From NCBI GenBank assembly GCA_000716465.1, contig JNWL01000006.1, forward strand, positions 186,001 through 250,000: 64,000 nucleotides of DNA, in the 5' to 3' direction. The number at the start of each line of letters is the position of its first letter. Within the stretch, counting starts at the first letter, position 1. Under the pieces are notes generated by a model. The model saw only the letters and a list, made by a program, of their open reading frames with translations, had not been told where the DNA came from and ran no database searches. Below, in pieces: positions 24,525-34,101 of this stretch. The stretch is from Streptomyces bikiniensis (lineage in GTDB: Bacteria; Actinomycetota; Actinomycetes; Streptomycetales; Streptomycetaceae). The translations under genes and the position numbers were made by a program.

Positions 24525-25534
24525 GAGCCGCTCCCGGTGGCCGGCATGCGCAAGGTGGGCGCTCCGGCGGTCCGCGCGTAGGTGTCCTGGATGGCGGCGC
24601 GGGCGGCGGGCGGCAGCCGGTCGAGCATGCCGAGGACCCGTTCGCGGCGGCGTGCGACGGCCGCGCGGGGCGGGAGGCCGGGCGAGGGCTCCAGCTGCGG
24701 GACGATGACGCGGGGCGCGTCCGTCCGTACGCCTCCGGCGCTGTCCGCCTCGGCGGCGAGGGTGGCGGCGTCCTTCTCCTCGGACATGCCGATGGGTCCT
24801 TCGCGGCGGCCGGCGAGGAACTGGGTGACGACCGGTTCGTCGCTGGTGAGGAGGACTTCGCGGGGGCCGAAGGTGACGAGGCCGCCCCGGAAGAACATGC
24901 CCATGTTGTCGGGGACGGTGGCGGCGATGTCCAGGTTGTGGGTGACGATCAGCATCGTCGCGTCGATCCGCGCGTTGAGGTCGATGAGCAGCTGGGAGAG
25001 GTAGGCGGTGCGGACGGGGTCGAGCCCGGAGTCCGGTTCGTCGCACAGCACGATCTGGGGGTCGAGGACGAGGGCGCGGGCGAGGCCGGCGCGCTTGCGC
25101 ATGCCGCCGCTGATCTCGCCCGGCAGCTTCCCCTCGGCGCCGAGGAGGCCGACGAGTTCGATGCGCTCCATGACGATGCGCCGGATCTCCGACTCCCGCT
25201 TGCGGGTGTGCTCGCGCAGCGGGAAGGCGATGTTGTCGAAGAGGGTCATGGAGCCGAAGAGGGCCCCGTCCTGGAACATGAGGCCGAAGAGCTTGCGGGT
25301 CTCGTAGATGTCGCGTTCGGGGCTGCTGACCATGTCGACCCCGTCGATGAGGACGCGGCCGCGCTGGGGTTTCAGCAGTCCGATGAGCGATTTCAGGAAG
25401 ACCGTCTTGCCGGTGCCGGAAGGGCCGAGCATCACGCTCACCTCTCCGGCCGGTAATGTCAGCGTCACGTCCTGCCAGATGTTCTGCTTGCCGAAGGACA
25501 TGGTCAGACCCTCAACGGCTACTTCGATTCCCAT
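24521..25534 (-). CDS. mkl: Mkl/MlaF-type ATPase of the MCE lipid importer
   Basis: The 337-residue ABC ATPase has Walker A GPSGTGKT, signature ISGGMRKRAGLARAL, Walker B IVLCDEPDSGLD and switch histidine IVTHNLD, the diagnostic pattern of the Mkl/MlaF branch. The C-terminal 90 residues are an extension beyond the ATPase fold. ATG 25534 lies behind GGAGG. It is the first gene of the operon that runs to 13232. In mycobacteria a single unlinked ATPase serves several mce operons; here it is built into the operon, as known for other streptomycetes. Confidence 0.94.
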   Translation of the reverse strand: MGIEVAVEGLTMSFGKQNIWQDVTLTLPAGEVSVMLGPSGTGKTVFLKSLIGLLKPQRGRVLIDGVDMVSSPERDIYETRKLFGLMFQDGALFGSMTLFDNIAFPLREHTRKRESEIRRIVMERIELVGLLGAEGKLPGEISGGMRKRAGLARALVLDPQIVLCDEPDSGLDPVRTAYLSQLLIDLNARIDATMLIVTHNLDIAATVPDNMGMFFRGGLVTFGPREVLLTSDEPVVTQFLAGRREGPIGMSEEKDAATLAAEADSAGGVRTDAPRVIVPQLEPSPGLPPRAAVARRRERVLGMLDRLPPAARAAIQDTYARTAGAPTLRMPATGSGS

Positions 25535-25645
25535 ACCACCTCCAGCAGGCGTGAGTCGGGGCGCGCGCCGCGGGCGCACGTTAAGGCGGTGCGGATCACC
25601 GGGACAATAGGCGCGTCGCCGCGATCCTTGATCCATTGCCGTTCT

Positions 25646-25694
25646 TGTCACCGCGGAGACAAAGCCCGGACCGGGTTTTGTCTCCGCCGAGACA
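25646..25694. promoter_or_regulatory. Pair of 16-bp palindromes upstream of the mce operon
   Basis: TGTCACCGCGGAGACA (25646-25661) and TGTCTCCGCCGAGACA (25679-25694) are direct copies of one near-palindrome (consensus TGTCWCCGCSGAGACA), 33 bases apart, about three helical turns. Together they also form a larger imperfect inverted repeat (25654-25669 against 25671-25686, one mismatch). They lie 112-160 bases before the mkl start, as expected for a dimeric repressor site. The regulator is unknown. Confidence 0.65.
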
Positions 25695-26072
25695 CAGTGG
25701 GCGTCGCTTCTCCTCAGGGCCCGGCGAGCGGGTCTCCGTCGCCGGAGTCCCGTCCCGGCGCGGCGGCCGGACCGGCCTGTGGGTACGCGCCGACCTGCGA
25801 CTGAGCGCCGCCCGGGGAACGTTACGGCCGAGTAACCTCCCGGGGCAATACCGGGTTCCGAGTTTTCGGGAGACGCGGAAGAACGGCCGGATATTTGTCA
25901 TCGGGGAAACAGAGTCGCCCTTCGACTTGTCATCGGGAAGAGCGAATACAAGCCTCTCCGGAGCTTGCGCGGCCATCGCACCGCGGCTTGATCCCACCCC
26001 TGGGGCGATCGATCATAATTGTCGACATTGCGCACCCCGGAACCAAGGCGATTCCCGCTACCGCTCACCCAC
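25695..26072. other. Non-coding control region between mce operon and secreted-protein genes
   Basis: No supported gene is present. The stretch 25850-26110 is visibly richer in A and T than the flanking genes, as expected of a region carrying divergent promoters. No strong hairpin was found apart from the palindrome pair listed separately. Confidence 0.6.
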
Positions 26073-26886
<814 letters not shown>

Positions 26887-27013
26887 GGCGTTCCCTCCGT
26901 GTCCGCCCGGCCGGCGACCCCGGTCGGGCGGGCGCGGGCTGTCCGCGCGTCCCACCGCCCTTCCCCTCCGCTCCCGCGCGGGGGCGACGACCACCGAGGA
27001 GAGCCCCGCACCG

Positions 27014-27079
27014 TGAAGGAACCGATCAGGAAGTGCGGCGTCGCCACCGTTCCGACGATCGTCGGCTCCCACCCGTAAG
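27014..27079 (+). pseudogene. 22-codon relic of the preceding secreted-protein gene, centre deleted
   Basis: A complete mini-frame from GTG to TAA encodes MKEPIRKCGVATVPTIVGSHP. Its first seven residues match the start of the gene at 26245 (MKKPIRK) and its last nine match that gene's end (IPTIVGSNP). The flanking DNA also agrees: GAGGAGAGCCCC before the start against AAGGAGAGTCCC, and CCGTAAGG at the stop. The gene therefore looks like a tandem duplicate that lost about 190 central codons in frame. It keeps a ribosome-binding site and could still be translated. Confidence 0.8.
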
Positions 27080-27167
27080 GGCGCGGCTTCCCGCCTTCGC
27101 GGGCCGGCCGCGCCCCGCGCCGGCCCCTCCTCCCGTCGGCACCCAACGACCCGAGCGGAGCACCCAG

Positions 27168-28799
27168 ATGAGAGGTCCCGGGCCCACCACCCGATCCCCC
27201 CGCGTCCGCGCGCGCGGCGCGACGGTCGCCGCGTTCGTGGCGCTCGCCCCCCTGCTCCCGGCCTCGGCCGTCGCCGTGGGGACGCTGAAGGTCGACACCG
27301 CGCTGCCCTACGTCTGCACCCTGCCTTCGGGACAGCAGCCCGCGACGGTACGGATCACGGCGGCCTTCCCCGAACGGGCGGCCGTGGGCGAGGAGATACG
27401 CCCCACCGACGTCACCACGACGGTCGAACTCCCCGCCGGGGCCGTGGCCGACCTCACCGCGCTCGGGGCCGCCACCGTACGGGCGGAGACACGGCTCGCG
27501 GTCGGCGTGGTCCAGCGCGAGCAGCGCGTGGAAGCCGCGTGGAGCGGCACGTCGCAGCCCGTCGCCGTGCCCGCCGAAGGACCCCTCGTGCTCACCACGA
27601 CCGGGGACGTCCCCTCCCTGACGACGGACGTCCCCGGCGATCTGGCCCTCGTCGCGGGGGCGTTCGCCGTCGGCCTCGCCCCGAGCACGGCCGACGGCGC
27701 GGCCACCGCCCCCGCGTCCCTCTCCGTCACCTGCGCCCCCGGCCCGGACGCCGGGGAGCGCACGCGGCTCCTCACCCTCCCGGTCGGCGCGGACGCCCCC
27801 ACCACGGAACCGAGCCCCCCTCCCACGTCACCGTCCGCCCCTTCGCCGTCCGCCCCCTCGTCCGGCCGGCCCACGCCGTCGCTCCCGCCGGACCGGACGA
27901 CCCCGGCGAAGCCGGAGACCACGAACGGGACGAGCGGGGCCCCGGAGGGCCCGCGGGTCGGCCGGCGAGCGGACGGCGGGACCGCGTCCCCCGCACCGGC
28001 GGCCCGGCCGGCCGCGCCCCCCTGCCTGACCGGGAACCCGACACCCATGTCGCTGTCCGCCTACGTCACCGGCTACAGCAACGTGCGGAAACAGAAAGGC
28101 GCCTCGCTCCTCCCGGTGTCCTGCATGCTGATCGAGCAGGGCCTCTCGGGGGAGCCGCCCCACCCCGCCCCGCCGGGCGAGATGCACTTCTTCGTCCCGT
28201 CGACGGGCAACCTGTCCTACCAGGGGCGCAAACAGACCCCGCCCTTCACCTCCACCTTCCTGTCCTTCGACTTCCAGCCGGTCACGGCGACCATGGTCCT
28301 GGAACAGGCCGGTCCCATCACGATCGAAGCGCTCCTGCGCATCTTCCTGTCGGACTTCTCGAACTCCACGGAGACCGTGGTCCGGGCACCGCTCGTCCTG
28401 CGCGTCCTCGACGTCAAGGTCAACGGCGTCGAACTGGACGTGGGCCCCTCCTGCCGTACGGCGCAGCCGCTCACCTCCACCGATCCCGACCCCGCCCGGC
28501 ACCCGGGGAAGCACCTGGTGCTCCTGGGGAAGGGACGACTCGTCAACGGCACCGACGCCGTCGGCTACCTGCTCTCCAGCGGCGGCCCGCTCACCGGGGA
28601 GACGACCATTCCGGCCTTCGAGGGCTGCGGTGCCGGCGGAGAGGACCTCGACCGGCTCCTCACCGCCTCCATCTCCGGTCCCGGCAACTACGTGAAGCAG
28701 ATGCAGGGCCAGTCCTGCGCCGTCGACCCCAACGCCTGGAACCCGCTCGAGTGCACCGAGGACTCCCAGCCCCTCGTGGTCCCCAAGCCCGAGCGCTGA
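27168..28799 (+). CDS. Secreted DUF6801-type protein
   Basis: The 543-residue protein has a signal peptide (GATVAAFVALAPLLPASAVA) followed by a beta-rich domain of DUF6801 type (TLKVDTALPYVCTLPSGQQP, about 38-210). A Pro/Ser/Thr linker (about 215-285) leads to a second beta domain with Cys pairs (PPCLTGNP, PVSCMLIEQG, GCGAGGEDLD, GQSCAVDPNAWNPLECTED). No catalytic motif is visible; such proteins are found at actinobacterial cell surfaces. GGAG lies 7 bases before ATG 27168. It probably belongs to the same transcript as its neighbours. Confidence 0.85.
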   Translation: MRGPGPTTRSPRVRARGATVAAFVALAPLLPASAVAVGTLKVDTALPYVCTLPSGQQPATVRITAAFPERAAVGEEIRPTDVTTTVELPAGAVADLTALGAATVRAETRLAVGVVQREQRVEAAWSGTSQPVAVPAEGPLVLTTTGDVPSLTTDVPGDLALVAGAFAVGLAPSTADGAATAPASLSVTCAPGPDAGERTRLLTLPVGADAPTTEPSPPPTSPSAPSPSAPSSGRPTPSLPPDRTTPAKPETTNGTSGAPEGPRVGRRADGGTASPAPAARPAAPPCLTGNPTPMSLSAYVTGYSNVRKQKGASLLPVSCMLIEQGLSGEPPHPAPPGEMHFFVPSTGNLSYQGRKQTPPFTSTFLSFDFQPVTATMVLEQAGPITIEALLRIFLSDFSNSTETVVRAPLVLRVLDVKVNGVELDVGPSCRTAQPLTSTDPDPARHPGKHLVLLGKGRLVNGTDAVGYLLSSGGPLTGETTIPAFEGCGAGGEDLDRLLTASISGPGNYVKQMQGQSCAVDPNAWNPLECTEDSQPLVVPKPER

Positions 28800-28841
28800 C
28801 CCGCCCCGCCCCGTTCCCCTTCCGCCAGAAAGGCCTCCGCC

Positions 28842-29786
28842 ATGCCCCTCGTCCCCTCCCGCACGAAGCTGGCCACCGTCTCCGCCCTCACCGCCCTCGG
28901 CGCCTTCGCCTCGATGGGCACGGCGACCGCCGCCGTGCCCGAGCTGAACGGCGGCTGGGCGCCGTCCACCCGCTGCCCCGTCGACGCTCCGGCGATGCTC
29001 GCCGCCGACGGCCTGGACAGGACGCCGCAGTGCGTCGTCTCCTTCTCGCTCAGCGGCTCCATCAAGCTGGGCAAGACGACGGTGCCCACCGGGAGGACCA
29101 ACCTCCAGATGGGGGCCATCCAGAACGCCGACGGCACCAGCACGGTCGTCGCCCCGCCCGCCGGCGCGCTCATCGCCGACCCCGCCACCGTCCCCGGCGG
29201 CCTGCTCGGCCTGATGTGTCCGAGCGACATCCCGTTCATCAGCAACATCTGCAAGCAGCTCTCCGACGGGAAGCTCAACAAGATCACCGCCACCATGGAG
29301 TCGGTCGGCGCCCCCTCGGACTTCGACCAGATCGCGGGCGTCCTCACCGACCAGCCGATCGTCACCCTCCCGGTCCGGATCCGCCTGGAGAACCCGTTCC
29401 TCGGCGGCAACTGCTACATCGGGACGAAGGAGAAGCCGATCCTCCTGCGCCCGCGCAACTTCACCGCGCCCGAGTTCGGCCTGGAGCGCTTCGGCGCCGA
29501 CGGCACCCCGAACGAGGAGGGCGACATCAGCCGCATCAACCTCCTCGGCTCCACCCAGGGCGACAACACCTTCGCCGTCCCCGGCGCCAGCGGCTGCGGC
29601 CTCGGGCTGCTCGGCCTGATCGACGGTGCGGTCAACCTCAAGACGGGCCTGCCCTCCCCCGCCGGGAAGAACAGCCTCGTCCTCAACAACACCCAGACCT
29701 ACCTGACCGGCCTCTACGCGCCGGGCGTCGTCGCCCCCGACGCCGGGAAGGCCTTCTCCCAGAGCTGGCACTCCGCCGTAAAGTAA
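28842..29786 (+). CDS. Secreted protein of unknown function
   Basis: The 314-residue protein has a signal peptide (LATVSALTALGAFASMGTATA, cleavage after about residue 30) and a mature part with cysteines at TRCPVDAP, PQCVVSF, LMCPSDIP, NICKQLS, GGNCYIG and SGCGLG. It begins 42 bases after the previous gene, and together the three secreted proteins likely form one unit facing the mce operon. Similar secreted genes sit beside mce loci in other actinobacteria as I recall; a role in lipid acquisition is only inferred. Confidence 0.82.
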   Translation: MPLVPSRTKLATVSALTALGAFASMGTATAAVPELNGGWAPSTRCPVDAPAMLAADGLDRTPQCVVSFSLSGSIKLGKTTVPTGRTNLQMGAIQNADGTSTVVAPPAGALIADPATVPGGLLGLMCPSDIPFISNICKQLSDGKLNKITATMESVGAPSDFDQIAGVLTDQPIVTLPVRIRLENPFLGGNCYIGTKEKPILLRPRNFTAPEFGLERFGADGTPNEEGDISRINLLGSTQGDNTFAVPGASGCGLGLLGLIDGAVNLKTGLPSPAGKNSLVLNNTQTYLTGLYAPGVVAPDAGKAFSQSWHSAVK

Positions 29787-30002
29787 CGGCCACCCAGGGG
29801 CGATTACCGGCCTAGTCGGCGGCACACGCCCTCCCGGGGACCCCAACTCCTGCGCAAGTTGTGTACAGCAACGAGCAGGTGTCCTAGCTTCAGCAGTCCC
29901 CGCAGGTACGCACCTGACGGCCGTGGCGGCGCCCCGCACTCCGGGCGGGGCGCCGCACCGCCGTTCCCCCACCGGTCGCGCAGAAGAGCAAGGGATCGGT
30001 CC

Positions 30003-31214
30003 ATGCCCGCTATCGCACAGCCGCCGAGCGTCGGCGAGCCCCTCGACCCGCTCCCCCGGGAGTTCGCCGAGCTGATGAGGCCGGAGATCCCCGGTCTCAT
30101 CAAGGAGATCGGCGTGGAGGTCCAGCGGACCTACCCGGTGTACGCCCACCTCTTCAATGGGCCCCACTCGGACGCGATCCGCCAGGGCGTGGAGCAGGCC
30201 CTGGCGGCGTTCGTCGACCGGGTCGCCGACCCCGGCACGAACTCGGCCCTCCGCGACGAACTGCTGCGCAAGTTCGGCCGGGTGGAGGCCTACGAGGGCC
30301 GCGACCTCGACACCCTGCAGGGCGCCTACCGCCTCGGCGCCCGCATCGCGCTGCGCCGGGCCAAGAGCATCGGTCGCACGTACAACCTCTCCCCCACCCT
30401 CATCCTGGCCTTCGCGGACGCCCTCTTCGCCTACGTCGAGGAGCTGGAAGCGCTTTCCCGCGAGGGCCACGCCATGGTCCAGGGGCGCGCGATGTCGGAC
30501 ACGGCGGCGCTGCGCAGACAGCTCCTCCACCTCGTCCTCGCCGGACCGCCGCTGCCCCGGACGACCATCGCCGAGCTGTGCCGGGAGTCCTCCTGGGAAC
30601 TGCCCGCCGAGTGCACGATGGTGGCCTTACGGGCTCCGGTCGCCGAACTCGTCCAGGCCGGCCTCGACCGGGACGTCCTCGCCGACCTCAGCCTCCCCCA
30701 GCCGCACCTGCTCATCCCGGGCCCGCTCACCGCCGAGCGCCTGGCGATGCTCGAAGCCGCCCTGGCCGGCACCCCCGCCGTCGTCGGTCTGACCGTGCCG
30801 CCGCCGCAGGCCGCCCACTCCATCCGCTGGGCGCGGCGCGTCCTCCAGCTCATCGACGACGGCGTCGTGCCGGACGCGCCGCTCGTGCGCTGCGAGGAAC
30901 ACCTGACAACGTTGTGGCTGCTCTCGGACCCGGCGCTCACGCACCACCTCGCCGCGCGCGAACTGGCCCCGCTGGACGGCCTGTCCGGCAGCCGGCGCGA
31001 CCGACTGATCGAGACCCTGCGCGTCCACGTCTCCACCCGGGCCCCGGCGGAGCAGGTCGGCGAGATGCTGGGCGTGCACGCCCAGACGGTCCGCTACCGG
31101 CTGCGGAACCTGGACAACCACTTCGGCGACCGGCTCCTCGACCCCGACCGCCGCTTCGCGCTCGAAGCGGCGCTGCGCTCGCTGCACCTCCGCGACAAGA
31201 AGCGGAAGGACTGA
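30003..31214 (+). CDS. PucR/CdaR-family transcriptional regulator
   Basis: The 403-residue protein has an N-terminal all-helical sensing domain (about 20-165), a middle alpha/beta region of CdaR GGDEF-like type, and a C-terminal PucR helix-turn-helix (VHVSTRAPAEQVGEMLGVHAQTVRYRLRNLDNHFG, written in two parts: about 343-360 and 361-378). Its position next to the secreted proteins and opposite the mce operon makes it a candidate local regulator. The 215 bases before it contain CAACT...AGTTG (29848-29865), but no other clear operator. Confidence 0.85.
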   Translation: MPAIAQPPSVGEPLDPLPREFAELMRPEIPGLIKEIGVEVQRTYPVYAHLFNGPHSDAIRQGVEQALAAFVDRVADPGTNSALRDELLRKFGRVEAYEGRDLDTLQGAYRLGARIALRRAKSIGRTYNLSPTLILAFADALFAYVEELEALSREGHAMVQGRAMSDTAALRRQLLHLVLAGPPLPRTTIAELCRESSWELPAECTMVALRAPVAELVQAGLDRDVLADLSLPQPHLLIPGPLTAERLAMLEAALAGTPAVVGLTVPPPQAAHSIRWARRVLQLIDDGVVPDAPLVRCEEHLTTLWLLSDPALTHHLAARELAPLDGLSGSRRDRLIETLRVHVSTRAPAEQVGEMLGVHAQTVRYRLRNLDNHFGDRLLDPDRRFALEAALRSLHLRDKKRKD

Positions 31215-31256
31215 GTCCGGGCCGGGGCCGTTCCCGTACGCCCGTCATGTGATCGG

Positions 31257-31811
31257 ATGGCGGTCATGAACGATCGGACCCTGTACCTGTTCAGCAGTGC
31301 CGCCTCACCCGTCTTCGACGTCGCACGGGTCGTCGAGGAGGCGCAGGCCGACGGCTGGGACGTGTGCCTCGGCCTCACGCCGACGGCCGCCCGCTGGCTC
31401 GCCGGCTCCCTCGACGGTCTCGCCGCGCTCACCGGCCACCCCGTGCGCTGGGACCACCTGCTCCCCGGCCAGCCGGACGTGTGGCCCGGGCCGGACGCGA
31501 TCGTGGTGGCGCCGGCCACCTTCAACACGGTCAACCGGTGGGCGCTCGGGTTCACGGACACATGGCTGGTCGGGGTGGTGGCCGAGGGCATCGGGAAGCG
31601 GATCCCCATGGCGGTGATGCCGTGCGTGAACTCCGCGTACGCCGCGCACCCCCGGTTCGACCTCTCCCTGGAGATCCTCCGGGGCGCCGGGGTGCGGGTC
31701 CTGTACGGCGAGGGAGGGTTCGTCCCGTACGAGCCGGGCGGGGAGGACCCCGCGGCCTACCCGTGGCGGACCGCGCTCGACGCGGTCGCGGACGTGCTCC
31801 GGCCGGTCTGA
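31257..31811 (+). CDS. Flavoprotein of the phosphopantothenoylcysteine decarboxylase fold
   Basis: The 184-residue protein begins with a Rossmann-like strand YLFSSAASPV and contains DAIVVAPATFNTVNRWALGFTD and PMAVMPCVNSAYAAHP, typical of the FMN-binding HFCD/flavoprotein family. It is a stand-alone domain without the ligase half of CoaBC, so it is not the housekeeping CoA enzyme. Substrate unknown. ATG 31257 or 31266 may be the start. It ends at a strong terminator. Confidence 0.75.
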   Translation: MAVMNDRTLYLFSSAASPVFDVARVVEEAQADGWDVCLGLTPTAARWLAGSLDGLAALTGHPVRWDHLLPGQPDVWPGPDAIVVAPATFNTVNRWALGFTDTWLVGVVAEGIGKRIPMAVMPCVNSAYAAHPRFDLSLEILRGAGVRVLYGEGGFVPYEPGGEDPAAYPWRTALDAVADVLRPV

Positions 31812-31813
31812 CG

Positions 31814-31852
31814 CGTCCGCCCCGCGCCCCCGGGAGGGGTGCGGGGCGGACG
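31814..31852. terminator. Bidirectional terminator
   Basis: Arms 31814-31830 and 31836-31852 pair over 17 bases with one G-U, with loop CGGGA, between convergent genes. Confidence 0.85.
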
Positions 31853-31871
31853 TACGCCTCGGCGGGCCGGC

Positions 31872-33086
31872 CTACTTGGCGATCGTGCGGCTGATGACCA
31901 GGCGCTGGATCTCGCTCGTGCCCTCGAAGATGGTGTAGATGGCGGCGTCGCGGTGCATGCGCTCCACCGGGTACTCGCGGGTGTAGCCGTTGCCGCCGAG
32001 GATCTGGACGGCCTGGGCGGTGACCTCCTTGGCGACCTCGCTGGCGTACAGCTTGGACATGGAGCCCTCGGCCGAGGTGAAGGGCTTGCCCGTGGTCGCC
32101 ATCCAGGAGGCGCGCCAGACCAGGAGCCGGGCCGCGTCGATCCGGGTGGCCATGTCGGCGAGCTGGAAGGCGACGCCCTGGTTCTCGATGATCGGGCGGC
32201 CGAACTGGACGCGGGTCTTCGCGTAGTCGAGGGCCACCTCGTACGCGGCGCGGGCGGTGCCGACGGCCATGGCGCCGACGGCGGGGCGGGAGGCCTCGAA
32301 GGTGGCCATGGCGGCGTTCTTCACGCGCTCGCCCCCGGCCTTCGCCTTCTCGCGGGCGCGGGCCAGGCGCTCGTCCAGCTTGTCCTTGCCGCCCAGGAGG
32401 CAGTGGCCGGGGATCCGGACGTCCTCCAGGACGACCTCGGCGGTGTGGGAGGCGCGGATGCCGTGCTTGCGGAACTTCTGGCCCTGGGAGAGGCCGGGGG
32501 TGTTCGGCGGCACGATGAAGGAGGCGTGGCCCTTGGAGCCGAGCTCCGGGTCCACGACGGCGACCACGACGTGGACGTTGGCGATGCCGCCGTTGGTCGC
32601 CCAGGTCTTGGTGCCGTTGAGGACCCATTCGTCCCTGGCCTCGTCGTACACGGCCCGGGTGCGCATGGAGGCGACGTCCGAGCCGGCGTCGGGCTCGGAG
32701 GAGCAGAAGGCGGCGACCTTGACGTCGTTCGCGTCGCCGTACATCTGCGGGACCCAGGTGCCGATCTGCTCCTCGGTGCCGTTGGCGAGGACGCCGACGG
32801 CGGCGAGACCGGTGCCGACGATGGAGAGGGCGATGCCCGCGTCGCCCCAGAACAGCTCCTCCATGGTCATGGGGATGCCGAGGCCGGTCGGGTCGAAGAA
32901 CTGCTGGGCGTAGAAGTCGAGGGAGTAGATTCCGAGCTTGGCCGCTTCCTGGATGATCGGCCAGGGGGTCTCCTCACGTTCGTCCCACTCGGCGGCCGCG
33001 GGACGCATGACGTCGGCCGCGAAGCCGTGGAGCCAGTCGCGCACCTGCTTCTGGTCCTCGTTGAGCTCGAACGTGAACTCGCCCAT
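31872..33086 (-). CDS. Acyl-CoA dehydrogenase
   Basis: The 404-residue flavoenzyme has the family landmarks [27 protein letters not shown], the middle beta domain, the helix [12 protein letters not shown] and the C-terminal [21 protein letters not shown] followed by IFEGTSEIQ. It catalyses the first, FAD-dependent step of fatty-acid or branched acyl-CoA beta-oxidation. An insert of about 40 residues with [22 protein letters not shown] (around 245-265) is unusual for short-chain enzymes. It diverges from the tetR gene at 33300, and an operator sits 18 bases before its ATG. Confidence 0.92.
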   Translation of the reverse strand: MGEFTFELNEDQKQVRDWLHGFAADVMRPAAAEWDEREETPWPIIQEAAKLGIYSLDFYAQQFFDPTGLGIPMTMEELFWGDAGIALSIVGTGLAAVGVLANGTEEQIGTWVPQMYGDANDVKVAAFCSSEPDAGSDVASMRTRAVYDEARDEWVLNGTKTWATNGGIANVHVVVAVVDPELGSKGHASFIVPPNTPGLSQGQKFRKHGIRASHTAEVVLEDVRIPGHCLLGGKDKLDERLARAREKAKAGGERVKNAAMATFEASRPAVGAMAVGTARAAYEVALDYAKTRVQFGRPIIENQGVAFQLADMATRIDAARLLVWRASWMATTGKPFTSAEGSMSKLYASEVAKEVTAQAVQILGGNGYTREYPVERMHRDAAIYTIFEGTSEIQRLVISRTIAK

Positions 33087-33103
33087 TTTCCCTCCCAGCA
33101 GTA

Positions 33104-33120
33104 TGTTACTTGCGGTAACA
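33104..33120. promoter_or_regulatory. TetR operator between acyl-CoA dehydrogenase and tetR genes
   Basis: TGTTACTTGCGGTAACA is a perfect palindrome of two 6-base arms around 5 bases. Further TGTTAC half-sites occur at 33127 and 33200 in the same divergent intergenic region. It lies immediately before the dehydrogenase gene and so would block it; autoregulation of the tetR gene is likely. Confidence 0.7.
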
Positions 33121-33299
33121 CCAGTCTGTTACCGCCGGGTAGGGGCTGTCAACCTGCGCGGAGGCGGTCCGGCCCGACCGGCACCGGGACCGGACCGGGT
33201 GTTACGTTGCGACGGCCCGACAAAGACAGCGCACAGGACCGCGGGGCCGCCGGGCACGGAACCGCGGGATCGAGACCGTACGGCCGGGGAGACAGGCAC

Positions 33300-33947
33300 A
33301 TGGACATCGCGCACCGGACCACCGACCAGCAGACGCCCGCCGAGCAGCGGCGGCGCGAACTGCTGGAGGCGGCGGACCGGGTGGTGCTCCGGGACGGCCC
33401 CAAGGCGTCCATGAACGCGATCGCGGCCGAGGCCGGCATCACCAAGCCGATCCTCTACCGCCACTTCGGCGACAAGGGCGGCCTCTACCGCGCCCTCGCC
33501 ACCCGGCACACCGACGCGCTCCTCGACGCCCTGCGGGCCGCGCTCGACGCGCCCGCCGACCGGCGCCGCCGGGTCGAGTCCACCCTCGACACCTACCTCG
33601 CCTCGATCGAGGCGATGCCGCAGGTCTACCGCTTCCTCATGCACCCCGCCGAGGAGCCCCACCAGAACGAGCAGGGCTTCGACGTCGGCCGCCACTCGGC
33701 CCCACTCCTGCGCCGCATGGGCGAGGAGCTGGGCCAGGTCATCGCCGAGCGCGTCGACCTGGGTCCCGCCGCCGAGGCCCAGGCCCGGATCTGGGGCCAC
33801 GGCATCGTCGGCATGATGCACGCGGCCGGGGACTGGTGGCTCGGCGAGCGCCCCTGCTCCCGCGCCGAGCTGGTCCGCAGCCTGGCCGACCTCCTGTGGG
33901 GCCGCCTGGCCGAGGCCGACGACCGCGCGGACGGACCGGGCTTCTGA
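33300..33947 (+). CDS. TetR-family transcriptional regulator
   Basis: The 215-residue protein has an N-terminal helix-turn-helix (MNAIAAEAGITKPILYRHFGD, about 38-58) and a helical ligand domain. GGAG lies 8 bases before ATG 33300. It diverges from the acyl-CoA dehydrogenase gene with a shared palindrome, so an acyl-CoA or fatty-acid ligand is a reasonable inference. The last codons (ending GPGF, then TGA) are made of the first unit of a tandem repeat, so the C-terminus may be length-variable. Confidence 0.88.
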   Translation: MDIAHRTTDQQTPAEQRRRELLEAADRVVLRDGPKASMNAIAAEAGITKPILYRHFGDKGGLYRALATRHTDALLDALRAALDAPADRRRRVESTLDTYLASIEAMPQVYRFLMHPAEEPHQNEQGFDVGRHSAPLLRRMGEELGQVIAERVDLGPAAEAQARIWGHGIVGMMHAAGDWWLGERPCSRAELVRSLADLLWGRLAEADDRADGPGF

Positions 33948-34064
33948 GGGCCCGGGGACGGGCCGGGCTTCCGAGGGGCCGGGGACGGACCGGGCTTCTG
34001 AGGGTCCGGGGCGGGCCGGGCTTCCGAGGGGCCGGGGGCGGGCCGGACTTCTGGGACCCGGGGC
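33931..34064. repeat. Five 27-bp tandem repeats spanning the tetR stop codon
   Basis: Units begin at 33931, 33958, 33985, 34012 and 34039. Each contains CCGGGCTTCYGAGGG or a near form, then a CCGGGG run. The first unit holds the last codons and TGA of the tetR gene. In units 2 and 4 the TGA becomes CGA, but these lie after the stop. Confidence 0.85.
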
Positions 34065-34101
34065 CGGAATCCCAGGCTCCGGAAAGGCGCCGGAAGGCGC
34101 C

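Noticed and set aside
25596..25997. Minus-strand 133-residue frame upstream of mkl
   Set aside because: It would cover the operator palindromes and promoter region, starts without a ribosome-binding site and has no motif.
33931..34064. Repeats considered as a CRISPR array
   Set aside because: Units are directly adjacent with no spacers, and there are no cas genes.
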